From NCBI RefSeq assembly GCF_030269325.1, contig NZ_BSTD01000004.1, positions 1,026,458 to 1,090,457 on the forward strand: a stretch of 64,000 nucleotides of DNA, given 5' to 3'. Below, in pieces: positions 44,253 to 52,656 of the stretch. How positions within the stretch are numbered: the first letter of the stretch is position 1; each line of letters begins with the position of its first letter. A model generated the notes under the pieces. That model did not search any database. It was given only the letters and a program-made list of their open reading frames with translations, and was not told the DNA's origin. Both the position numbers and the translations under genes were made by a program. The stretch is from Amycolatopsis sp. NBRC 101858. GTDB lineage: Bacteria > Actinomycetota > Actinomycetes > Mycobacteriales > Pseudonocardiaceae.

Positions 44253-46394
44253 TCAGCCGGAGAAGGGCGAAGGAAGGGCCTGTGGTGGTTCGCCGAACGT
44301 CCGCGCTTCCTCCTCGGCCGCGGCCAGCTCACTCGCCGCGGCCACCGCGTCCCCGGGCGCGCCGCGCCGGACCAGTGCTTCGGCGTGGCGACGACGGGAG
44401 AACACCACGGCCGGCCAGTGCGCCAGCGCCAGGTTGTGCTGGACCGCCGCCCGCAGGTGCGCGACCGCCCGGTCGAGGTCGCCGGTCGTCAGGGCCGCCG
44501 TGCCCAGCGGGTAGTGGATCGAGCCGAAGCACGCGATCGCCAGGCTCGCCATCGCCGGCAGGTGACCGAACGGGCGGAGCAGCTCGGAAACCCGGGTCGC
44601 CGTCTCGGTGTCGCCCAGCAGGTAAGCGGTTTCCGCGGCGCCGCACAGGGAAATCAGCCACGTGCTCGACCGCGGCAGCACGCCCAGGTCGCCGCCGCAC
44701 AGGCGCGCCAGGGCACCCGCGGCCGTCCGCCGGTCGCCGGAGGAGGCCGCCGCGACCGCCAGCGCCGCGTAGTACGAATTGTCGATCGGGCTGAGCGTGG
44801 GGGAGTGCATCAGCCCGTCCAGCACCGGCACCAGCTCGCCGAGCCGGCCCTGGAACCACCGGATCGCCACCAGCTGCGCGCCGTACCAGCCGAGCGCGTC
44901 CAGGTCGCCGGCCGCCTGGCCGAGCTCCGCGCACGCCTGGGCGCCCTGCTCGGCCTCGCGGAACCGGCCCGCGCGGATGGCGAGCATGACCTTGACCGCG
45001 TCGGCGACGAACCCCGCGGCCAGGTGCTTGCGCGCGGCCAGGAGGTCGTCGAGCTCGCCGAGCCGCCGCTGGGCGTGCGGGTCGCCGGCCAGGAACAGGT
45101 CGACGGTGTCCCACAGCACGCCCATCACGAGGTCGGTGCGCCGCCCGGACCGCCCGCTGACCCCGACGAGCTCGGTGGCCAGCGCGTGCCGCCGGGCCGT
45201 GTGGTCCGGTCCGAGCAGGCAGTGGTGGGCCAGGCTCAGCGCCTCGGCGTGCGCGACCGGGTCGCCGGCGGCCCGGGTTTCCTCGGCCACGGCCAGGATC
45301 CGGTCGTGCGTCACGGCCTGGTAGTCCTCCTCGCCGGCGAGCCGCGTCCGCAGCCGGCGGGCGAGCGCGGAGGCCGGGTCGAGCTCGGCGAGCGCGTGCC
45401 GCAGCCGCGTCAGCAGCTGCTCCGACGCGGCGGCCGTCCGGTGTTCGTGCACCCACACCCCACCCAGGCCGAGCGCGGCGCGGGCGAGCGCGTCGGCGTC
45501 CCCGGCCTGGTCGGCGCGGCGGTACGCGGTTTCGAAGTGCTCGCGGCTGGTCCGCAGGTCGCCGTCCTCCAGGAGGGCGTGTTCGCCGGCGGCCAGCGCG
45601 TCGTCCGGGATGGTCACCACGGCGCGGGCCGGGAGCAGGCTCGGGTCGTGGGCGAGCACCTGCCGGTGCACCTGGGCCAGCACCGGCGACGGCTCGACGC
45701 CGGAGGCGGTGATCAGCCCGTGCCGGGCCCGGCGGAACGCTTCCAGCGCGTCGCCCTGGCGCCCGGCGCGGTAGAGCGCGGTCATCAGCTGCGCCCACAG
45801 CCGTTCGTGGCCGGGGAAGGCGGCGGTCAGCGACTCCAGTTCGGCGATCAGGCCGACGTCCTCGCCGGTGGCCAGGTCGGCGTCGATCCGGTCCTGGACG
45901 GCGTTGTGGCGCAGCCGTTCCAGCCGCATCCCTTCGGCCTGCAGGGTTTCCACGCCGGCGAACTCCTCGTAGGCGTTTCCCCGCCACAGCGCCAAAGCGG
46001 CGGCCAGGTGCGTCCGCGCGGCGCCGGGTTCGTCGGCCGCGAGCGCGCGCCGCCCTTCGACGGCGAGCTGTTCGAAGCGCGCCGCGTCGAGGGCCTCCGG
46101 AGCGACGTGCAGCACGTACCCCGGCGAGCGCGTCAGGATCAGGTGCGAGTCCATCGAGCCGCGCAGCCGCGAAAGGTACGTCCGCACGGTCCGGTCCGCG
46201 TGCTCGGGCAGCCACTCGCCCCACAGCGCGTGGCCGAGGGCGGGGACGCTGACCACGCGGCCCGCCTCCGCGGCCAGCACGGCGAGCAGGGTCCGGATCC
46301 GCGGACCGCCCACGTCCCGCGGCGCTCCGCCGATCCGGACCTCGAACGGTCCCAGCACTCCGAAGTCCACCCCGCCGGTGGTGTTCCCGACCAT
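44253..46394 (-). CDS. SARP-like BTAD regulator
   Basis: A 713-aa regulator from ATG 46394. It opens with a winged-helix domain (DFGVLGPFEVRIGGAPRDVGG..), followed by a BTAD domain to about residue 250 and a long helical C-terminal region of TPR-like repeats. No NTPase motif is visible, unlike the AfsR-like protein at 21009. Targets are unknown; no biosynthetic cluster is close. Confidence 0.85.
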   Translation of the reverse strand: MVGNTTGGVDFGVLGPFEVRIGGAPRDVGGPRIRTLLAVLAAEAGRVVSVPALGHALWGEWLPEHADRTVRTYLSRLRGSMDSHLILTRSPGYVLHVAPEALDAARFEQLAVEGRRALAADEPGAARTHLAAALALWRGNAYEEFAGVETLQAEGMRLERLRHNAVQDRIDADLATGEDVGLIAELESLTAAFPGHERLWAQLMTALYRAGRQGDALEAFRRARHGLITASGVEPSPVLAQVHRQVLAHDPSLLPARAVVTIPDDALAAGEHALLEDGDLRTSREHFETAYRRADQAGDADALARAALGLGGVWVHEHRTAAASEQLLTRLRHALAELDPASALARRLRTRLAGEEDYQAVTHDRILAVAEETRAAGDPVAHAEALSLAHHCLLGPDHTARRHALATELVGVSGRSGRRTDLVMGVLWDTVDLFLAGDPHAQRRLGELDDLLAARKHLAAGFVADAVKVMLAIRAGRFREAEQGAQACAELGQAAGDLDALGWYGAQLVAIRWFQGRLGELVPVLDGLMHSPTLSPIDNSYYAALAVAAASSGDRRTAAGALARLCGGDLGVLPRSSTWLISLCGAAETAYLLGDTETATRVSELLRPFGHLPAMASLAIACFGSIHYPLGTAALTTGDLDRAVAHLRAAVQHNLALAHWPAVVFSRRRHAEALVRRGAPGDAVAAASELAAAEEEARTFGEPPQALPSPFSG

Positions 46395-46547
46395 CCCCGC
46401 CCCTCCGCCGCGGACACGTCCGCGTTCAGGCCTACAGGAGCGGACCGGGCCGGGCGAGATACGTCGACAGGAAGGAAAAGCTCCGTCACCGAATCGTCGA
46501 TGGTGGCCGAGCCGCACTCCGGGGATTCGGCGGCAGGCCGCGTGGGG

Positions 46548-46889
46548 TCACGGTTCGCCGGGGCCGAGGGCAGCTTCCCCCGTTTCGTTGCCGGGCTCCT
46601 TCAATTCGACGAACAACGCGTGGGTGGGCGTGGTGCCGACGTTCTCGCCGGAATGTTCCTGCGCCGCGACCCAGCGCGCCTCGCCGGCGGCCAGGTCGAC
46701 GTGCACCTCGCGGCCGCCGGCGGAGATGCGCCGGCTGAACGCGCCGAGCGTGACCATCACGGTGTCGGGGTGCCGGTGCGGCGCGGTCCGGTCGCCGGGC
46801 CGGTCCCGGTACTCGAGGACGCGGACCCGCTCGTTTTCGAGGACCACCCGGTAGAGCTCGGGATTCGTTTCCGCCGGATCACCGCTCAT
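46548..46889 (-). CDS. Small cupin-domain protein
   Basis: A 113-aa single-domain cupin starting at ATG 46889 behind AAGGAGG. The metal-binding pattern is partly present: TAPHRHPDTVMVTLGAF gives two histidines of the first motif. The rest (EARWVAAQEHSGENVGTTPTHALFVELK) supplies a His/Asn-type second motif. Cytoplasmic, function unknown. It diverges from a TetR gene, which may control it. Confidence 0.75.
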   Translation of the reverse strand: MSGDPAETNPELYRVVLENERVRVLEYRDRPGDRTAPHRHPDTVMVTLGAFSRRISAGGREVHVDLAAGEARWVAAQEHSGENVGTTPTHALFVELKEPGNETGEAALGPGEP

Positions 46890-46914
46890 GGCCGCCTCCT
46901 TCGTGGGACCTGAG

Positions 46915-46939
46915 TACCATGATGGCATGGAAGTGCCAT
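46915..46939. promoter_or_regulatory. Leaderless promoter and operator at the tetR start
   Basis: TACCAT (46915-46920) ends 6 nt before the ATG at 46927, which fits a leaderless mRNA. The palindrome ATGGCATGGAAGTGCCAT (46922-46939; arms ATGGCA and TGCCAT) covers the start codon and is the probable autoregulatory TetR site. Confidence 0.5.
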
Positions 46940-47520
46940 ATGAGTCCACGGGCCGCAGCCGGCAGAAGGGGCGGACGCGGGCCGCGCTGGTCGAAGCCGC
47001 CCACGCACTGCTGGCGCGGGGAGGGGCGCCGACGGTGGAAGAAGCCGCCGCGGAGGCCGGGATTTCCCGCACCACGGCGTACCGGTACTTCCCCAACCAG
47101 CGCGCCCTCCTGCTGGCGGCGTACCCCGAGATCGAGGACGGCGCGGGCCTGCTCCCCGCCGGCGCGCCCGCCGGCCCGGAGGCGCGCCTGGACCTGGTGA
47201 TGCGCGAGTTCATCCGGTTCACCGTGCGCTGGGAGCCGCAGCTGCGGGCCCAGCTGCGGCTTTCGCTGGAACCCGGCGCGGAGCAGCCGGTGCTGCGGGG
47301 CGGCCGGGCGATCCGGTGGATCGAGGAGGCGCTGGCGCCGATCGCCGCGACGCACCCGGACGTCGACGTGCACGGTTTGGCGGTGGCCATCCGCTCGGCG
47401 ACGGGAATCGAGTCCCTGGTGTGGCTGACCGACATCGGCGGGCTCGACCGCGACCGGGCGGCCGAAGTGCTCGCGGCCTCGGCCCGGGCGATCCTGCGGG
47501 CCGCGCTCGACCCGCGGTGA
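46927..47520 (+). CDS. TetR-family regulator
   Basis: A 197-aa regulator. The N-terminal helix-turn-helix is at residues 14-58 (TRAALVEAAHALLARGGAPT, then EAGISRTTAYRYFPNQRALLLAAY). The C-terminal ligand domain is not distinctive. It diverges from the cupin gene with a palindrome over its own start codon, so it probably represses itself and the cupin. Confidence 0.85.
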   Translation: MEVPYESTGRSRQKGRTRAALVEAAHALLARGGAPTVEEAAAEAGISRTTAYRYFPNQRALLLAAYPEIEDGAGLLPAGAPAGPEARLDLVMREFIRFTVRWEPQLRAQLRLSLEPGAEQPVLRGGRAIRWIEEALAPIAATHPDVDVHGLAVAIRSATGIESLVWLTDIGGLDRDRAAEVLAASARAILRAALDPR

Positions 47521-47521
47521 A

Positions 47522-47556
47522 CCGCCGTCGCGCCGGAATGCCCGGCGCGACGGCGG
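47522..47556. terminator. Bidirectional hairpin between tetR and a secreted-protein gene
   Basis: A 15-bp perfect stem (47522-47536 with 47542-47556) with a 5-nt loop between two converging genes. Confidence 0.85.
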
Positions 47557-47563
47557 CCGGCGA

Positions 47564-47974
47564 CTACGTGATCGGCACCGTGGCGACGCAGGACTGCGCG
47601 CCGTTGCCGAACGTCGTCGACGCCGTGCCCCGCGCGGTGGCCGGGATGGCGAGCCCCGACGGCAGCGTCTCGGTGTAGGTGCCGTTCGAGGCCGGGCTGA
47701 CGTTGGCGTAGACCGCGTGCGTGCCCAGCCCGTCGGTGTAGCTGATCTTCAGCGACCGGGTGCCCACGTCACCGATGTACGGTCCCGCCGTCGTGATGGC
47801 GCCGAGCGGGCGGTGGAAGCCGCCGGACGTCTCGTACCGCAGGGTGAACATCCCGCTGAACTGCCCGGCGTGGCAGGTGCTCGTGACCTGCTTGACGGGC
47901 GCCGCCCCGGCCGGAGCCGCCAGCGCCGCCGTGGCCAGCATCGCGACGAATCCGGCTCGCACCACTGTCTTCAT
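47564..47974 (-). CDS. Small secreted protein of unknown function
   Basis: A 136-aa protein starting at ATG 47974 after GAGGGA. A signal peptide ends near GAA (residue 26). The mature 110 residues are predicted beta-rich with two cysteines (TSTCHAG near the start and QSCVATV at the end) that probably pair. No family recognised. Confidence 0.65.
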   Translation of the reverse strand: MKTVVRAGFVAMLATAALAAPAGAAPVKQVTSTCHAGQFSGMFTLRYETSGGFHRPLGAITTAGPYIGDVGTRSLKISYTDGLGTHAVYANVSPASNGTYTETLPSGLAIPATARGTASTTFGNGAQSCVATVPIT

Positions 47975-48032
47975 CTGTCCCTCGCTCTCGGTCCCCGCCA
48001 TCTTGCCGGGTCGCGCTTCCGTCCCGCTTCCC

Positions 48033-48896
48033 TCAAACGGCCGTACGCACGAGCAGCACCGGGCACGCTGCGTGGTGCAGCAGTGCCTGCCCGGTCGACC
48101 CGAGCAGCAGCCCGGGGAAGCCACCGCGGCCGCGATCGCCGAGAACGACCAGCTGGGCGGTCCCGCTGCGGTCGATCAGCTCGCGGCGCGGGTGGGCGTG
48201 GACGACGACCTGCTCGACCGCGACGTCGCCGAGGTCGTGGTCGTCGAGCCGTTCGCCGAGCAGCCGGCGCCCGGCCTCGGTGACGCACCGCGGGTCCGGC
48301 CGCGGCGGCGGGGCATCGGTCCACGCGTGCAGCACGACGAGGGGAGCGCGGCGGAGGCGGGCTTCGGCGAGCGCCGCCGCGAGCACGCGCGTGCCGGCTT
48401 CGCTGCCGTCGATGCCGGTGACGACCGGGCGGTCACCGGCGCCGGGCTCGTCCCAGCTGTCCCCGCGGACGACGACGGTGTCGCAGCGCCCGTGCGTCCC
48501 GACGGCCGCGGCGACCGACCCGGCGAGCAGGCTGGTGAGCCGCCCGTGCCCGGCGGAGCCGACGACGAGCAGCGCGGCGTGCCGCGAGGCTTCGATCAGC
48601 GCCTGCGCGGCACGGTCAGGATCGAGCCGGGTCGAGGCACCCGGAATCCCTTGCGCGGCAGCAAGTTCCCGCGCGGTCCGCAGCGCCCGCCGCCCACGCG
48701 CGCGAAGAGCGTCGACCATCTCCTCGGGCGGCGGCACGACCCCACCGGCGAGCAGGGCGGGGACATCGAGGGCATGCACGATCTCGAGGGGCGCGTCCCG
48801 CAGACCGGCGGTCCGAGCGGCCCAGCGAACGGCGTCCAAGGACTCGGCCGACCCGTCCACCCCGGTGACGATCGGCGGCGCGGCTGCAGCGGTCAT
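48033..48896 (-). CDS. Tandem universal stress protein (two UspA domains)
   Basis: A 287-aa protein with two UspA folds (about 1-143 and 152-287). Each has an ATP-binding loop of the form G-2x-G-9x-G-S/T: GSAGHGRLTSLLAGS and GDRGRGGFPGLLLGST. Such double UspA proteins are common in actinomycetes and respond to energy or oxygen stress. Cytoplasmic. Confidence 0.88.
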   Translation of the reverse strand: MTAAAAPPIVTGVDGSAESLDAVRWAARTAGLRDAPLEIVHALDVPALLAGGVVPPPEEMVDALRARGRRALRTARELAAAQGIPGASTRLDPDRAAQALIEASRHAALLVVGSAGHGRLTSLLAGSVAAAVGTHGRCDTVVVRGDSWDEPGAGDRPVVTGIDGSEAGTRVLAAALAEARLRRAPLVVLHAWTDAPPPRPDPRCVTEAGRRLLGERLDDHDLGDVAVEQVVVHAHPRRELIDRSGTAQLVVLGDRGRGGFPGLLLGSTGQALLHHAACPVLLVRTAV

Positions 48897-49357
48897 CCGC
48901 CGACTCTATGCCCGCCTGAGGGTGCGGAGGAGCGCTTCGGGCCCGGCGCTAGGAGACGCACTAGGGGCGGCGGTCAGTGCGGGGTCGGCGGGGTGGCGGC
49001 AGGGTGGATCCGGGCCCGCCGGGTCGGCGGGGTGGCGGCGGGCCGGGGAGTGGCGGGTCGGGCAGGGCTGGTTCTCGCGCGGCGGATCCGCGCCGGTACC
49101 GCCGCTGCTGCGGGGACGACCGGCTGGCTCGGCCGACCGAACCGACTTGGCCGACTCTGCCCGACCCGGCCTGGCTAGGCAGACAGGCCCGACCTGGCCT
49201 GGCCAGGCTTGGCCGGACCCGACCCGGCCGAGCCGATCCCGACCCGACCCGACTCGGCCGACCCGGCCGACCTGCCCGGCTGAGCCGACTGACCCGACCC
49301 GATCCGACCTGCCGGCCGAGCCGGCCGACCTGACCCGGTCCGGCCGATCCGACCGGC
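48897..49357. repeat. Low-complexity tract rich in CCGACC and related hexamers
   Basis: No gene is supported in this 461-nt gap. From about 49110 to 49357 the plus strand is a degenerate run of CCGACC/CCGACT/CCGGCC units with strong strand asymmetry. Nearer the start, a 19-nt direct repeat GGGTCGGCGGGGTGGCGGC occurs at 48982-49000 and 49021-49039. The frameshifted MFS frame reads on into this tract, where it is clearly non-coding. Confidence 0.7.
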
Positions 49358-50540
49358 CTAACCAAGCGTCCGGCGGGCCGACCAGCCGAGCAGTGTCAGC
49401 TCCAGCGCCGCGAACCCGGCCAGCACCACCGCCCCGGATGCCACCAGCATCGCCAGCCCGATCAGCAGCACCGGCAGCACCAACCCCGCGTACGCAGCCA
49501 GGAACAACGCGGCCAGGACTTCGCCGCGCGTCAGGTCGTCCGCCAGGGCCGCCACCGTGCCTACCGCTGCGCGGAAGCCCAGCCCGAACCCTGCCCCCGC
49601 CAGTACGCTCGCCCCCAAAAAACAGCAGGAGTGATCCCGCGAACGCCGATGCCGCCAGCGCCACCAGGCCAATGCCCATCAGCGCGTACCCCGACCGCAG
49701 CTGCGTGCGCGTGGCGAGGCGGGCCAGGCCGATCTGGGCGAGGGCCGCGGTGCCGAGCATCGTGAACGGTGCGAGCCCGGCCAGCAGCCGCGACGGCTCG
49801 TGCAGCTCGTGGGCCAGCAGCGTCGGGGCCAGCGCCATGAACAGGCCGCTGAGCGCGAACGCCGCGAACGCGCCGATCGCCGCGCCGGTGAACTCGGACC
49901 GGGCCGCCGATGGCAGGGACAGCCGTTGCGGCCGGTACGCCGGGCGCTCCTCGCGACGTTCGACCGTCTCCGGCACCAGGCTCACCGCGGCCGCCTCCAG
50001 GAGCAGCACGACCAGGAAGACCGCGAACGGCGTGTGCAACGGCTCGCCGGCGAACCGCGCGAACAACCCGCCCGCCAGCGGTCCCAGTGCCAGGCCGCCC
50101 GCGTTGACCACCGTCGCGGCCAGGCCGGGACGCGCCTGCGTGCGCAGCTCGGACAGGTGCGCGGTGGCCGTCGCGGTGATCGCGCCGATGCCCGCACCGC
50201 TGACCAGCCGCGCGACGATCAAGCCGGGCACCTCCGGCCAGAGCAGGAACACCGCCGCCGAGAGGGCCTCGGCGAGCAGCCCCGCGACGAGCACGCGACG
50301 GCGCCCCAGCCAGTCACTGACGTGCCCCGCCAGGTACAGGCTCAGCATCACCCCGACCGCGTACGCGGCGAACACCACGGTGACGAGGAACGCCGGGAAC
50401 CCGTCCCGCTGCTGGTAAAGCGCGTACAGCGGGGTCGGGACGGTGGAGAACGCGAGCGCCGTCGCGAACGCGACCGCGACGACGCGGAACCCCAGGCCGC
50501 GGCTCATCCGGAGCCGGGCGGGGGCAAGGGTGACGGACAT
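49358..50540 (-). pseudogene. MFS transporter, frameshifted near the C-terminal third
   Basis: The gene starts at ATG 50540 behind GGAAGG and encodes a 12-helix MFS protein (LYLAGHVSDWLGRRRVLVAG is the conserved loop 2-3). The frame is normal to about 49623, then the coding pattern continues in another frame to TAG at 49358 with LAALFLAAYAGLVLPVLLIG. The switch lies at a run of six T and five G on the coding strand (49612-49622). One extra base there explains it; reading would need a +1 shift. This is a true mutation, a sequencing error or a recoding site. It is divergent from a LysR gene that may control it. Confidence 0.8.
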
Positions 50541-50647
50541 CGGGACCTTCCAGGACGCCAAGGGGACCTTCCGCACTCCACGATGTCCCCGGCGACTCAG
50601 CAAGTCCAACGAAAAGTCCTGGTCCGAGTTATCGCTACCATCGATGA

Positions 50648-51535
50648 ATGGAGACGCGTCAGCTCGAGTACTTCGTCGCGGTGGCCGAGGAACTGAGCTT
50701 CACCCGGGCCGCCCAGCGGATGTTCGCGGTCCAGTCCACCGTGTCCGCCGCCGTCCGCGCGCTCGAGACCGAGCTCGGCACCCGGCTGTTCGACCGGTCC
50801 ACCCGCCGGGTCGCGCTGTCGGCGGCCGGTGCCGCGTTCCTGCCCGAGGCGAAGAGCGCGATCGAAGCCCTCGAACGCGCCCGCGCGACCGTCCAGGAAG
50901 CATCGGAAGGCCTGCGCGGCAGCCTGCGGATCGGCACGCTGACGTCGATCGGCGGCGTGAACCTGCCCGAGCTGCTCGGGGCGTTCCACCGGCGGCACCC
51001 GCGGGTGGACATCCACGTGACGGTGTCGATCACCGGGTCCACCGGGCTGGCCGAAGAGGTCCGCCAGGGGCGGCTCGACGTCGCGATCGTCGGCCTGCCC
51101 GAGTCCGACCTCGCCGGGCTGGCGGTCCTGCGGGTCGACACGCGGCCGTTCGTCGTGCTGCTGCCGGCCGATCACCCGCTGGCGGCGCGCCGGGCCGTGC
51201 GGCTCGCGGACCTCGCCGGCGAGTCCTTCATCGACACGCCGCGCGGGTTCGGCAACCGCGTCGCGATGGACCGGGCCTTCGACGCGCTCGGGGCGCCGCG
51301 GCGGGTCACCGTCGAGGTCGCCGACCTCCGCACGGTGGCGGGCTACATCGCGGCCGGGCTGGGCGTCGCGGTCGTCCCGGACACGCCCGTGCCCGGCGAG
51401 CCGGACGTCGTCGTGCGGCCTCTGGCCGGCGCCGGCCTGGACTGGCCGCTCAACGTCGTCACGTCGGGCGCGAAGCCGCCGAGCCGCGCGCTCCGGACGC
51501 TGCTCGACCTCATGGCCGGCGTCACCGATATTTGA
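50648..51535 (+). CDS. LysR-family regulator
   Basis: A 295-aa LysR protein. The helix-turn-helix at residues 3-60 contains FVAVAEELSFTRAAQRMFAVQSTVS as a broken example of the usual pattern, and the substrate domain begins near residue 92 (GSLRIGTLTSIGGVNLPELL). ATG 50648 lies 6 nt after TACCAT (50636-50641), which suggests a leaderless mRNA. It diverges from the MFS gene, a common arrangement for a regulator and its target. Confidence 0.87.
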   Translation: METRQLEYFVAVAEELSFTRAAQRMFAVQSTVSAAVRALETELGTRLFDRSTRRVALSAAGAAFLPEAKSAIEALERARATVQEASEGLRGSLRIGTLTSIGGVNLPELLGAFHRRHPRVDIHVTVSITGSTGLAEEVRQGRLDVAIVGLPESDLAGLAVLRVDTRPFVVLLPADHPLAARRAVRLADLAGESFIDTPRGFGNRVAMDRAFDALGAPRRVTVEVADLRTVAGYIAAGLGVAVVPDTPVPGEPDVVVRPLAGAGLDWPLNVVTSGAKPPSRALRTLLDLMAGVTDI

Positions 51536-51591
51536 ACACGTTCAACTCTTTCGGTACCGTGGGTTCCGGCGGACCGTGAAGGGGGAACTTC

Positions 51592-52551
51592 GTGAAGGTC
51601 GTGATACCCGGGGGCACCGGGCACCTGGGGCGGGTACTGAGTCGCCGGCTCGCCGGACGCGGGGACGAGGTCGTCGTGCTCACCCGGCGCGACGCCCCGG
51701 CGGAACCGGGGGTGCGCCACGTCCGCTGGGACGGGCGGGCCGCGGGGCCGTGGACGGCGGAGGTCGACGGCAGCGACGTCGTGCTCAACCTGGCCGGCCG
51801 GTCGGTGAACTGCCGGTACACCCGGGCGAACCTGCGGGAGATGTGGAACTCGCGCATCGACTCGGCGCGGGTCGTCGGAGGCGCGATCGAGCACGCCGGG
51901 CGGCCGCCGCGGGTCTGGCTGCAGATGAGCACGGCGACGATCTACGCGCACCGGTACGACGCCCCGAACGACGAAACCACCGGCGTGCTCGGCGGCGGCG
52001 AGCCGGGAGTGCCCGCCTACTGGGCCTACAGCGTCGACCTCGCCCGGGCGTGGGAGCGCGAGCAGGAGGTGGCGGCCACCCCGCGCACCCGCAAGGTGGC
52101 GCTGCGGACGGCGATGGTGATGAGCCCCGAGCCCGGCGGCGCGTTCGAGATGCTGCTGCGGCTCACCCGGCTGGGCCTGGGCGGCCCGGTCGCGGGCGGG
52201 GCGCAGTACCTGTCCTGGATCCACGAGGACGACCTGGTCCGGGCGATCGACTTCCTCGCCGGGCGCGACGACCTGCGCGGGCCGGTGAACCTCGCGGCCC
52301 CGGAACCGTTACCCTACAAGGACTTCCTGCGTGCGCTGCGGACGGCGGCGGGCGTCCCGTTCGGACTGCCGGCGACGAGGTGGATGGCGGAGCTCGGGGC
52401 GTTCGCGCTCCGGAGCGACACGGAGCTGCTGCTGAAGAGCCGCCGCGTGGTACCGGGCCGGCTGCTCGACGCGGGGTTCGCCTTCGACCACCCCGAGTGG
52501 CCGGCGGCGGCCGAGGATCTGCTCAGGCGTCCACTGAGGACGGTCGGCTGA
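51592..52551 (+). CDS. SDR39U1/YfcH-like NAD-dependent epimerase family protein
   Basis: A 319-aa extended SDR with the TIGR01777-type pattern: VIPGGTGHLGRVLSRRL at the start, DVVLNLAGRSVNCRYT, and SWIHEDDLVRAIDFL near residue 205. GTG 51592 has GGGGGA upstream. Function of the family is unsettled; cell division and sugar nucleotide roles have been suggested. Confidence 0.8.
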   Translation: MKVVIPGGTGHLGRVLSRRLAGRGDEVVVLTRRDAPAEPGVRHVRWDGRAAGPWTAEVDGSDVVLNLAGRSVNCRYTRANLREMWNSRIDSARVVGGAIEHAGRPPRVWLQMSTATIYAHRYDAPNDETTGVLGGGEPGVPAYWAYSVDLARAWEREQEVAATPRTRKVALRTAMVMSPEPGGAFEMLLRLTRLGLGGPVAGGAQYLSWIHEDDLVRAIDFLAGRDDLRGPVNLAAPEPLPYKDFLRALRTAAGVPFGLPATRWMAELGAFALRSDTELLLKSRRVVPGRLLDAGFAFDHPEWPAAAEDLLRRPLRTVG

Positions 52552-52656
52552 GCCGGGGGTTTTCGCGGGCTGAGCGTGAGGTCCGGCCGGCCGGGTTCGC
52601 GGGCTCGCCGACGTGCGGCAGGTGCCGGAACGGGTCCGCGGGTGTGGTCCGGCCGG

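Noticed and set aside
43062..46913. A 1283-codon open frame on the plus strand
   Set aside because: It is the shadow of the amidohydrolase, BTAD and cupin genes on the other strand. Its Arg/Pro/Gly-rich translation has no domain and the opposite genes are well conserved.
48982..49357. A CRISPR-like array
   Set aside because: The repeats are degenerate, without regular spacers, and there are no cas genes.
49612..49622. A classical -1 programmed frameshift at the MFS run
   Set aside because: A -1 slip at this run leads to a third frame that does not continue the MFS protein; the join needs +1 (or a one-base error).
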